Made by a program: the position numbers and the translations under genes. From positions 744,001 to 808,000 of the forward strand of contig OY751485.1 of NCBI GenBank assembly GCA_963565915.1: a stretch of DNA of 64,000 bases. Direction: 5' to 3'. Source of the DNA: Entoloma clypeatum (Eukaryota > Basidiomycota > Agaricomycetes > Agaricales > Entolomataceae). The notes under the pieces are model-generated. The model had not been told where the DNA came from. It ran no database searches and worked only from the letters and a program-made list of their open reading frames with translations. This document shows positions 52,904-62,713 of the stretch, one piece after another; within the stretch, counting starts at the first letter, position 1; every line of letters starts with the position of its first letter.

Positions 52904-55900
52904 CTAGTTTTTTATCAATCCGAAGTACGGGATAAACTTGGAAAAGAGGATTTTTCCCAGATTCTTAGTTAAAAGGTCTGCGGGGTTGTTCACTCCTTCA
53001 ATGAATTCGACCGTAATTATTCCTTCGGAGACTTTTTCTCTGACGAAGTGGAATCGCACGTCAATGTGCTTGGATCGCTTTTCAGTCACAGGGTTGGATG
53101 CGATAAAGACGGAGCCGTTGTTATCTCCATAGATCGGTACTGATCCGATCTGCATTCCAAGTTCGGCAAGCATGCTTCTCAGCCATGTTGCTGCGCGACT
53201 GCAATCTGATAGCGCCATATATTCTGCTTCTGTAGAAGAGAGGGCGATGGTTTTTTGCGCCGATGATACCCATGTTATTGCTCCAGACGCCAGTGATATG
53301 AAGAAGCCGGTGGTAGACCTCCTCGTGTTCTCATCTGACGCCCAGTCGGAGTCTGTGAATGCATAGATCCCTTTCCCTGAGTCCCCATCATACATTATTG
53401 CGTAATTTTTTGTTGCCTTTAAATATCTGCAAATATCCCTAGCCACCTCTAAATGGCGTTTTGTGGGATTTGCGGAAAATTGGGACATTTTGATTACAGC
53501 AAAGCAGATGTCAGGCCTTGTTCCAATCATCAGATATAGGAGTGATCTGATGACGGATTGGTACTTGGATCGAAGTTCCGCATTGGGTTCATCTTCGGAC
53601 GCCATGGGTTTGTAGCCCGTAGGGAGTGGGGTATAGGTGGCGTTAGATTCGCTCATCCCCATGCGTGCCAGAATTTTCTCAAGGTAAGGTACTTGATCAA
53701 TGAAGATCCTCTTCCCACGTTGCCTTATTTGGATTGAGAGAAATTCCTTTGGTTCCCCATCGGGCACTAGGTGACCTAGGTCCCTGCATTCCCATGTTGT
53801 CATGAAGGCCTTCTTCTTTTCTAGCGTATATTCCCGGTTTGTGCCGAGAAAAGCAGAGTCGTCGACATAGATGACGGCAATTACAATTTCCCCGTTGGTA
53901 CTTTTGTGAATGAACACTCCCGCATCGGAGTGAAGCCGGACAAAGTCGAGCTTTTTCATGGAGGAATCAAGTTCCCTCCACCAGGCTAATGCGGCCTGCT
54001 TAAGTCCATATAGAGCTTTGAATAGTTGGTACACGAGGTGTTCTTTCCCTTTTACTATGTAGCCCTCAGGCTGTCGCATGTAAATGACTTCACGAAGCGT
54101 TCCATAGAGGAAGGCTGATGAGACGTCCAAAAGAGTCATGAACCACCCTTCAAGGGCTGTCAATGCCAGTATTAATCGGACGGTTTCATATCTTACGACT
54201 GGTGAGAAGATCTGATCAAAGTCGATCCCTTCTACCTGTGAGAAGCCTTTTGCGACGAGGCGCGCTTTCAGACGCCCGTCGGACTTTTCGTTGTAAACCC
54301 ATTTGTTCCTTAGAGCTTTCCTCCCTGCAGGCAGGGGTACTAGCTCCGTGATCACCCCGCGGCGTTTGAGCATGTCTAGCTCTTTACGTTCAGCCGCATA
54401 CCAGTCTTCTTTATTTGGAAGAGGGTATATGTCTTTATGGGACATTTCAACGATGCCAACTTGGACTGATATTGCCTCCATCAGGAGGTCATTCATCCAT
54501 GCCGTTTGACCGCCCAATCTCCGTCTTCGATCTAATTTTTCAAGATCAGACGCTGGAGTGTCTTCCCCATAGATGCTTCCTGGCATCTTCCGAACTCGTC
54601 GTTCCCTGATCGGTCGATCTGGTACTTGCTCGGGTTCCGGAGTGGGTACTCGCGGTTCGTCATCAGGCTCACTGGCAGGCAGTTCGTTGTCTGATTCAGG
54701 TTGATCCTGTTCAATGGGAACTGGGATATGAGGTGTTTCGTTGTGACTATCGTCATCATTGCTGCCGGGAATGAGATCCTCAAACTCATCAGCCGGCTCT
54801 GGGTTTTCCATTTCTGGGTGGTTTTCTGGCAACGGGTCAATGTGGCATCTAGGGTACTTGCTTTCATCAAAGATAGCTTTCCCGCCCATGAAAATCATGT
54901 TGGTCTCAGGATCCATGAAGCGGTATCCTTTGACCCCTGGTTTCGATCCGAGATAAATCATCAATCGGGATCTTGATTCCAGGGAGTTCCTACGTTTCTC
55001 CTTTGGGATATATACATATGCCTGACATCCGAATACTCTGACACTAGACATGTCAGGGATCTCATTGGTCACCCTGAAGTAAGGGGTTTTCCATTCAAGA
55101 CGCTGCATGGGGGTTCTGTTGTAGAGAAATGCTGCATGTTCCAAACAGAATTCCCACCACATCGGCGGTAGACATGCGTCGAAACGCAATGCCTGAGATT
55201 TTTCCCACAGAGTTTGATTTATTCGTTCTGCTCTACCATTCTGCTGATGCTGATATGGGAGTGTGACGTCGATCAGAATTCCATGATCGGCAAGTACGTC
55301 CTTGTATTCATCGAATTCTCCACCTCCATCAACCCGCCATTTTTTAGGGGTGGCGGCGAATTGATTCTGGATCATCGCAAGGAATTGTTTCAGCGCCGTG
55401 ATGGCGCCTGACTTTTTCCTAAGCAAGACGACCCAGACATGGGAGGAAAAATCATCCAAAAAGGTAAGGAAATATTTGTACTTGTGGTACGATGCCGTGG
55501 ATATCTGTTTCAAGTCCGAATGGATCAAATCAAAGGGTTTGACAGCCCTTGTCACCGAGTTAGGGTAAGATTGATTCGGCATTTTCCCTTTTAGACACCC
55601 CGTGCAGCTTTCCTGTGATTTCTCACGTACTAACGTTTTGGGTACTCCTTTGGTACTGGTGGGAATCTTATTGAGCGCCTGGTCATTTGGGTGGCCAAGG
55701 CGTTTATGCCAGGTTTCGACAGTGATTTCGCTAGAGATCGCATGGATTTGGTCATAGCGTATTTCAGTGTCTAACCAATAAATGGTTTGTCCGAGAATGT
55801 GAGGTGAGAACTGTATTTTGTTCTGGCCTTTGGAGATGTTGATTTCTCCACGCATTCCGTCTACTTTGTAACCGTGATTAAGGAAGACGCCTAGGGACAA

Positions 55901-57625
55901 TAGGCGTGTGTCCATGTCCGGAATGTAGAATACAGGTCGGAGAAGGTGGGTTTTTATCTCCCCATTTAGGGTATGCCGTACTGGAACGGCCCCAACTCCG
56001 AGAATTTCCAGTTTCTTTCCCTTTTCAGCTGTTTGGACAAATCGCTTAGCCTTGAGAGGCCTGTAGTACGCGAAGTCCTTGAACTCATGGGTAAAGTGTA
56101 ACGAGGCACCGGAGTCTAAGATCCATTGTGCGCGTTCTTTCTCCTTACAGTGTGTGCATGACGCAAAGTGCTTTGTATATTTTTTATATAGATCGTTGTC
56201 AATATGATCCATACATTCTGCACTAGTACTAGCTAATATTTTACACGTCTGTAAGGAGGTGTTATTAGCTTTCCTTAATTGGTCAGATTCAGGAGAGGAA
56301 GGTGACGAACCATCAAGTTCAATCAGCCCATCTTCAAATTGCTCCGGCCCCATCCGTTCCTGGTCGATATCCATCATCTTCAGCGATTCTTCTATCGACG
56401 GGGCTACGCGACGCTGTTTAGCCGGCCTTTCGTCGATGTCAGGGATGATGGTATCCAAGATACGAAGGTTCGACCTTGAGGGGCGAGCACCAATGCCGCG
56501 CGCGAGTTTGCGAACATGGTCATTCTTTTTCCACACGGACGGCTTTCCAGATGGAAGTCCGGTGTACTGGGAAGGAGGCGGGTTCATCCGTTGCAGGAGC
56601 GACTGCATTTTTGCGGAATCGGGCTGGGCTGTACTTAACGTTTTCCCGCGGCCAGTGACGGTGGTGAAGGATGGTGCCGGAAGAGGAGGGAAGTGGATGG
56701 CGGGAGCAACGAACTCAACCGTCTCTTCCACCTGGTCGGACGTGTTGTCCGCAGTGTTGGCGCTTTTCTTCTGATTGCGCCAGCGTCCTTTTCCCTTCTT
56801 CTTTTCAGAAGCGGTACTATGGTCGGTCGAGTTAGGCTGCTCGTCAGCATCGTTCTGTGAGGTACTCGGCTTTTGCTGCTTTTCCCATTTGGGGTCCTGC
56901 CCCTTTCGCTTTGTCCCAGAAATTTTCTTGGCCTGCTCATTGGACGTACGAGTAGACCCGACCGAATACTTGCGCCGGTATTCAGAGATGATGCTATCGG
57001 CGACGGCTTTGTAAGTGAAATCATCGGCGTCGTAGACCTGGAAAAGGGCGGTGGAGAGTGACGACCAGGCGTCGGGAATTGCATTGGCCAGGATCATTGC
57101 CTGCATCAGGTCGGGGACGACAAAGCTTGAATCGGCGAGCCGGGCGAAGAGAGACCCCAGGCGTTCAATTTCAGGCACTGGGTCGCGTCCAGACAGTTTG
57201 TAGGTGGCGGCGGCCTTGAAATCGCCGAAGATGACGGCCGGGGATACCTTGGAGTAGGCATCTTTCAGCGTTTTCCACGCGCCAAGTGCCGAGGTGCTGT
57301 CCTTAATGTGGCGTCTGATCGCCTCAGAGACCTTCAGGCGTATCGCCCCGAGAGCTACGTCGTCGTCCCTGATCCAGGCTTTTTCTTCCTTGCGGAAGCC
57401 GGGCTGGTCGACTGTAGTAGCCAGCACAGGGGGGGCGGCAGCAGTGGCACCAGGGGTGGAGACCGTGGTGGTGAAGTCGGCGATTACAGGGCGGGTGATG
57501 TCGCCAGAAACGAGGCGCCAAACTCCTTGATGGAGGAGGTAGGACTTCATCTTTTCGGCCCAACTTTGGTAGTCGATGCCGTCAAAGGGGGTGATGGTGT
57601 CAAGAGCAGGGCGAGAAGTAGACAT
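52904..57625 (-). CDS. Copia Gag-Pol polyprotein
   Basis: 1573 codons. The ATG at 57625 (MSTSRPALDTITPFDG) was chosen; the frame is open 10 codons further but only with a TTG. Domains in order: Gag (residues 1-300, retrotransposon Gag of the UBN2 type), a charged linker, protease WILDSGASLHFTH, integrase zinc domain (TWHKRLGHPND and CTGCLKGK), integrase core with HSDLKQIS, VDGGGEFDEY and NGRAERINQ giving D,D,E, a proline/acid-rich linker, RT with YGLKQAALAWW and active site VIYVDDSAF, and RNase H with FTDSDWASDENTRRSTTG and STEAEYMALS. No stop or frameshift. The order integrase before RT defines Ty1/copia. Copy 1 at 1-2875 is a close relative. Confidence 0.96.
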   Translation of the reverse strand: MSTSRPALDTITPFDGIDYQSWAEKMKSYLLHQGVWRLVSGDITRPVIADFTTTVSTPGATAAAPPVLATTVDQPGFRKEEKAWIRDDDVALGAIRLKVSEAIRRHIKDSTSALGAWKTLKDAYSKVSPAVIFGDFKAAATYKLSGRDPVPEIERLGSLFARLADSSFVVPDLMQAMILANAIPDAWSSLSTALFQVYDADDFTYKAVADSIISEYRRKYSVGSTRTSNEQAKKISGTKRKGQDPKWEKQQKPSTSQNDADEQPNSTDHSTASEKKKGKGRWRNQKKSANTADNTSDQVEETVEFVAPAIHFPPLPAPSFTTVTGRGKTLSTAQPDSAKMQSLLQRMNPPPSQYTGLPSGKPSVWKKNDHVRKLARGIGARPSRSNLRILDTIIPDIDERPAKQRRVAPSIEESLKMMDIDQERMGPEQFEDGLIELDGSSPSSPESDQLRKANNTSLQTCKILASTSAECMDHIDNDLYKKYTKHFASCTHCKEKERAQWILDSGASLHFTHEFKDFAYYRPLKAKRFVQTAEKGKKLEILGVGAVPVRHTLNGEIKTHLLRPVFYIPDMDTRLLSLGVFLNHGYKVDGMRGEINISKGQNKIQFSPHILGQTIYWLDTEIRYDQIHAISSEITVETWHKRLGHPNDQALNKIPTSTKGVPKTLVREKSQESCTGCLKGKMPNQSYPNSVTRAVKPFDLIHSDLKQISTASYHKYKYFLTFLDDFSSHVWVVLLRKKSGAITALKQFLAMIQNQFAATPKKWRVDGGGEFDEYKDVLADHGILIDVTLPYQHQQNGRAERINQTLWEKSQALRFDACLPPMWWEFCLEHAAFLYNRTPMQRLEWKTPYFRVTNEIPDMSSVRVFGCQAYVYIPKEKRRNSLESRSRLMIYLGSKPGVKGYRFMDPETNMIFMGGKAIFDESKYPRCHIDPLPENHPEMENPEPADEFEDLIPGSNDDDSHNETPHIPVPIEQDQPESDNELPASEPDDEPRVPTPEPEQVPDRPIRERRVRKMPGSIYGEDTPASDLEKLDRRRRLGGQTAWMNDLLMEAISVQVGIVEMSHKDIYPLPNKEDWYAAERKELDMLKRRGVITELVPLPAGRKALRNKWVYNEKSDGRLKARLVAKGFSQVEGIDFDQIFSPVVRYETVRLILALTALEGWFMTLLDVSSAFLYGTLREVIYMRQPEGYIVKGKEHLVYQLFKALYGLKQAALAWWRELDSSMKKLDFVRLHSDAGVFIHKSTNGEIVIAVIYVDDSAFLGTNREYTLEKKKAFMTTWECRDLGHLVPDGEPKEFLSIQIRQRGKRIFIDQVPYLEKILARMGMSESNATYTPLPTGYKPMASEDEPNAELRSKYQSVIRSLLYLMIGTRPDICFAVIKMSQFSANPTKRHLEVARDICRYLKATKNYAIMYDGDSGKGIYAFTDSDWASDENTRRSTTGFFISLASGAITWVSSAQKTIALSSTEAEYMALSDCSRAATWLRSMLAELGMQIGSVPIYGDNNGSVFIASNPVTEKRSKHIDVRFHFVREKVSEGIITVEFIEGVNNPADLLTKNLGKILFSKFIPYFGLIKN

Positions 57626-57988
57626 TGTAGATGAATCTAAAAAAGGGTTTCCCAATCAGTGATGTGTTATGAATATGATTCAAGAAAACAATTAAATGAT
57701 TCCTTATGACATATTCCCTTTAGGAATAGCGGTTACGGGAAAACCCTTTATATGTCAGAAACGTATAAGGTGCGATCAACGTTTCCACATGGAGTGTACT
57801 AGGTCAATCCCCTTAGGGACGTCTCATGACAGGTACTTGTCGTAATGACGTTCCCAGGTTCATATGTGAAGAAGTAAGACTCAGAACCTAGATCTTTCGA
57901 TCGGTTCTTTGCCAACCAGGGTAGAGTGGGCAGGTACTCGCTGTTGCCAGCGTTTCCCAAGTCCCTCTGCTATCCGGGGCCCATAACC
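57626..57988 (-). other. Copia 5' leader and primer-binding site
   Basis: 363-bp leader. The 12 bases next to the LTR (57977-57988) read GGTTATGGGCCC on the - strand, complementary except for one G:U-type change to the anticodon arm of initiator tRNA-Met. Half-tRNA priming from that region is known for Drosophila copia and yeast Ty5. Confidence 0.7.
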
Positions 57989-58298
57989 TGTTGAAGTTCC
58001 ACCTGGGCGCTAGCCGCAAGTGTACTGAAGCAACCGGCTACAGTGGAAGTACTCTACGATACCGTTCTGACCACTTACATAGGTTGGAGAGGGTGAGGCT
58101 GGTGAGAGCGGTTGAGGCTGGTAAGAGCGATGGAGGCGGTTAAGAGTCAAGAGACAACTTGTTGATATTGACAGTTTCCTGGTCTTATATACCGTACTAC
58201 TGTTTGTACCAACCAAACAAGTATGTAATGAAGATATGTAAAGGTCACGTGATGTAATCTAATCTAATCTAATCTACGTGATGGGAAAAGTTTCAACA
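57989..58298 (-). repeat. 5' LTR of copia copy 2
   Basis: 310 bp, identical by eye to 52517-52826; followed by TTGAC. Confidence 0.96.
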
Positions 58299-58303
58299 TT
58301 GAC

Positions 58304-58906
58304 GAGTTCAAAGACTACATTGACAAAGCGGGCTATCAGGAGGATACCAACATCATACTCAAATTCCCCCATGGTCTCCGTTCCGACATTCAGAACGAGA
58401 TTGCCACCGTGACCCACGGACGGCCTGCAGATGACAACCCCGATGAGTCGCACTCTGCAGCACGAGTCAATGACGACAATAGGATTGCCAACAAAGCCTT
58501 CAAAGCCACTGCTCCGACCCGCACCTCCGCCTTCCGCAACATTGTCGGACCACGAGTACCTGGCACCTCAGTATTCCCTCGCCCCTACATTCCATTCACT
58601 CCACGTACAACTCCGCTCGCATCCGCATCCGCTCCGCCGACAAGGGACCCCAATGCAATGGACATTGATACTTCACATGTCAAAGGCAAGAATGCCAATG
58701 TATGCTTCAGATGTAACAAAACGGGTCACTTTAGTCGTGAATGCCCCCTTCGCTTTGACGTTCGCTTCATGACAACGGAGGAGCAGGATGAGTTTGTTAT
58801 GGAACAACTCATGGTCAAGGACGCAGCGGAAGGCAACTCCATTCTGCCCACGGAGTCTGCGGAGTTGGAGGAAGGACAGGAGGATTTTCCTCCCCACAGC
58901 GAGTGA
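58304..58906 (+). pseudogene. Gypsy A gag, 3' part (after copia)
   Basis: Continues DEFKDYIDKAGYQEDTN, then the zinc knuckle CFRCNKTGHFSREC (near 58700) and acidic tail to the stop at 58904-58906. It is identical in protein to the - strand copy from 58409 on. Split from its N-terminus only by the copia element. Confidence 0.88.
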
Positions 58907-61900
58907 ACAGTGTGCCCTCGTTGTCTGCTAAAAATCGTTATGCTGCCTTATTTATGGAACAATATGATCCTATACCCTCCATCTCTAAGCCTGCAAACGA
59001 TCCCATAGTCGCACCCAACTCTGCAAATCCCATCTGCCTCCGCCTCTCTAAATGGGAGCGTTGGCTTCCAAAACAATATGTCCTCGCCTCCGCTCACTCC
59101 GACAATTCTATTGAACTAGACATAGTTCTTGAAACTACCGACACCAAAGACACACTATCACAAAAGGCCTTACTCGACAGCAGGGCAACAGGGTTGTTTA
59201 TTGAATGCACTCTGGTCGAGAAACATCGACTCTCTACTCAAAAACTACAACACGCGATTCTGGTCTACAACATCGACGGAACTCCAAACAAGGCCGGAGC
59301 AATAATGGAGGTGTTGGATGTAGTGCTCCGCTATTGGGATCACTCGGAACGGACCCAGCTTGCATCACAAGTTTGGGAAAACAAGAAATTGTGTTAGGCT
59401 TCACTTGGCTCAAAGAACACAACCCCGAGGTAGATTGGACATCAGGGGAAGTGAAGATGAGCCGGTGTCCTGCACGATGTCGGACATGCCACCAGGAGGC
59501 AGTCCAAGAGCGGAAGGAGCGGAAGTTTGAACAAGTCCGCATCCGAGCCTGTCAGATGGGTTCCACTCCGACGTCCGGTCTAGAGGAGGAGGCTCCACGT
59601 GGCCCATGGGTGGAGGATGTCACAGAAGGAGAGGAACCGGAGGAGTTAGCGGAAGACAATGAGAAAGAGGATGAGTTTGAGGAGGGAGACTGCCTTTTTG
59701 TCGGAACAGTACCCGCGGAGGCGGAGTTCATCTGCGCTTCATCCAATATCTCGCAACGTCTATCGGAAGCATTCCTCAGTAACCAAAAACCTAAATCTTT
59801 CTGCGACTCTGTACCAGACCACTTGTTTGACTTCAAAGACGTATGCTCAAAGACCTCCTTTGACACCTTACCGGAAGAGCGGACTTGGGACCACGCCATT
59901 GAACTTGTTCCGGACGCCTCTCCAGCGGGTTGTAAGGTATATCCGCTTGCTCTGAACGAACAGAAGGAACTCGACGCATTTTTGGAGGAAAACCTTGCAA
60001 CTGGTCGAATCCGCCCTTCCAAGTCTCTGATGGCATCTCCAGTATTTTACATCAAGAAGAAGGACGGCTCCCTTCGTCTTGTACAAGACTACCGGTCACT
60101 CAACTCCAAAACTATCAAAAACAAGTATCCGCTTCTGCTCATATCCGAACTGATCAATAAACTTCAACGCGCTCAATACTTCACCAAGTTTGACATCCGC
60201 TGGGGCTACAACAATGTGCGGATAAAACCCAGAGATGGATGGAAGGCTGCTTTTTGGACCAATCACGGACTCTATGAACCGTTGGTGATGTTCTTCGGCC
60301 TCACTAATAGTCCATCCACATTCCAGACTATGATGAACGAGATCTTTCAGGACCTTATCACTGAAGGTGTAGTCTGTGTTTACCTCAACAATATACTCAT
60401 CTTCACAGAGACCCTTGCGGAGCATCGGAGAGTCACACGGATCATACTGGAACGACTTCGCAAACACAAACTCTATCTAAAACCAGAGAAATGCGAGTTT
60501 GAACAAACACGCATTGAATACCTAGGCCTTATTATTGAACAAGGACACATAGAGATGGATCCAGTGAAGGTAGCGGGGGTCGCGGAGTGGCTTGCTCTGA
60601 CAAATGTCTGAGAAGTACAGTCCTTTCTGGGATTCACTAACTTCTATCGCCGTTTTATTGAAGGGTTTTCGGACATCGTGCGCCCTGTTTTCGAGCTCAC
60701 AAAGAAAGGGCACCTCTGGTCTTGGAAGGAGGGAGAAGTGTCCACATTTGCAGGGTTGAAGCGGAGGATTACATCCGCTCCGATCCTGGTCTTAGCTGAT
60801 CATGGAAAGAAGTGGCAGATAGAAGCGGATAGCTCGGACTTTGCAACCGGAGCAGTACTGTCCCAACCAACAGAGGATGGTAAGTGGCACCCTGTCGCAT
60901 TCTATTCCAAAAGCCTTAGTCTGGTGGAACACAACTACGAGATCTACGACAAGGAGATGTTGGCAGTGGTCCGCGCATTGGAGGAGTGGAGGCACTTCCT
61001 TGAAGGAGCAGAGAAGACAGTGGAGATTTGGACGGACCACAAAAATCTTGAGTATTTCATGACAGCTCAAAAACTAAATCGATGACAGGCTAGATGGTCC
61101 TTATACCTTGCTCATTTCGATTTCAAAATGCACCATCGACCTGGCAAGTCAATGGGCAAGTCCGACGCTTTGTCCCGACGAGCGGACCACAGAGACGGAT
61201 CGCGGGACAACGAAAACATCATCCTTCTGCAACCAGAATTGTTTGCAGTGCGAGCAATGCGGGGGGTAACTGTTCAAGGGGAAGAACGTGACGTCCTCCG
61301 CCAGGTCCGACAGGGAATCCGAGAGGGGTTACTGGAAGATAGTGTGGCGGAGGTTGTCAAATCCCTTCCGACCGTCGGAGCAGGGTCCGTCCATAGTGCG
61401 GAGTGGAGGCAAGCGGAAGGACAGCCTACCATCCACAGTCGGACGGACAGACGGAGCGGGTCAATCGAGGATTGGAACAATACCTTCACCTATTCGTCAA
61501 TAAACGTCAAGACGATTGGGACGAATGGCTTCCGATGGCGGAATTTGCATACAACAACCATGTTCACGCATCGACACATCAAACTCCATTCTACATTGAC
61601 ACCGGCCGCCATCCGCGCATGGGATTCGAACCTCGCGAGAAGCGGATGGAGATCGAGGCGGTAGCGGATTTCAGCCAGCGGATGAAGTCCGCTCTAGAGG
61701 AGGCTCGCGCAGCACTGACAAAGGCAAAAGATGACATGGTGCGATACTACAACCAGCATCGGAGCACCACTCCGACATTCTGCCCAGGGGACAAGGTCTT
61801 TTTAGACTCATCAGACCTCAAAACCACCTGACCCACAAAAAAGCTTGCACATCGATATGTAGGCCCTTTCCCAGTGGTCTGACCTGTCAGAACACATGCC

Positions 61901-62269
61901 TATGAACTTTGCCTTCCCCCTTCCATGTCCCGTGTTCACCCAGTATTCCATGTTGTCAAACTTTCACTAGTTCCCGACGACCCTTTCCGACACCAAGTCC
62001 GCTCTCCTCTGCCTCCGACGGTAGTCGCAGAAGAATTAGAGTATGATGTTGAAAACCTCTTGGACAGCCGACTGCATCGAGGCAAGCTTCAATTCTTGGT
62101 CAAATGGAAGGGATATGGCTACGAAGAGAATTCCTGGGAAGCAGAAGACAATGTCCACGCTCTGCGCCTAGTCTGCAACTTCTACCAACGTCATCCGGGA
62201 GCTCCGCAGCGGATCGCCACCGCGATATTCAACTCGTTTCGCCTGACACGTCGAGACGCCGTGCCTTGA
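58903..62269 (+). pseudogene. Gypsy A pol (+ copy): inactive PR and RT, integrase mostly deleted, chromodomain kept
   Basis: Protease LDSRATG (59176-59184) instead of DSG; one-base deletion near 59365; RT long and conserved but active site YLNN (60381-60392); stop near 60609; RNase H with stop after KLNR (61083). Near 61422 about 750 bases are missing: the linker jumps into the end of the integrase core, removing the zinc domain and two catalytic aspartates. The frame at 61403-61831 holds the remaining GQTERVNR glutamate region. After stops near 61830 and 61882 the chromodomain (LLDSRLHRGKLQFLVKWKGYG) is intact and ends at 62269. Confidence 0.9.
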
Positions 62270-62280
62270 AGGGGAGGTGA

Positions 62281-62713
62281 TGTAAGGGCAACCACTTTCA
62301 CTTTTCACTTTTCCTTTACTTTCTTCCTTTCCTTTCTATTCCACCATCTCCGACGTCCTCTGATCGTATCCGCTGTCTCCGACATCTTATCCGCATCTCT
62401 GCATCTGACGACTCCGCCCCCATTCGCTACTCCGCACGTCAGATCACAGGTACTATCATTCATCTTGTTTCCATTCATCCTTCATCGCTACTCCCGATCA
62501 TTGCTCATCATTCATGTGTCTCGTTTTATCTCTTATTTCATATCTCATTTTACTATTTATCTCGCTAGCTTGCAGGGGAATCCTTAGAACTTTCTCTTTG
62601 GATCTCCCTTGCAAGGTGTGTGTTGTATTACTTATCAGACTGCTCAATCTAAACTTCGGATCTCCCTTGCAAGTATCTGAGTTTGAGTCTTGGATCGTAA
62701 GGTCGCCCTTACA
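62281..62713 (+). repeat. 3' LTR of gypsy A (+ copy)
   Basis: 433 bp, preceded by polypurine AAGGGGAGGTGA (62269-62280), followed by GCGAC. Confidence 0.95.

Larger units (their letters stand above)
52517..58298 (-). mobile_element. Ty1/copia element, complete and apparently intact (duplication TTGAC)
   Basis: 5782 bp. The 310-bp LTRs (52517-52826, 57989-58298) look identical base for base. Flanks carry TTGAC at 52512-52516 and 58299-58303. Polypurine tract of seven C on the + strand at 52827-52833; primer site next to the other LTR; a single uninterrupted 1573-codon polyprotein. Everything needed for autonomous transposition is present, so it is a recent insertion. Confidence 0.96.
51375..62713 (+). 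mobile_element. Gypsy A chromovirus, + strand copy, with nested copia
   Basis: Both LTRs are 433 bp (51375-51807, 62281-62713). Flanks carry GCGAC at 51370-51374 and 62714-62718; removing the element restores the integrase-core reading frame (FLRRQGLRIQKRRV). The copia element 52517-58298 sits in its gag. Internal lesions include inactive protease and RT motifs and loss of most of the integrase. Confidence 0.95.

Noticed and set aside
57626..57655. Upstream TTG start for the copia polyprotein
   Set aside because: Non-ATG start in a eukaryote; the ATG at 57625 is conserved in both copies.
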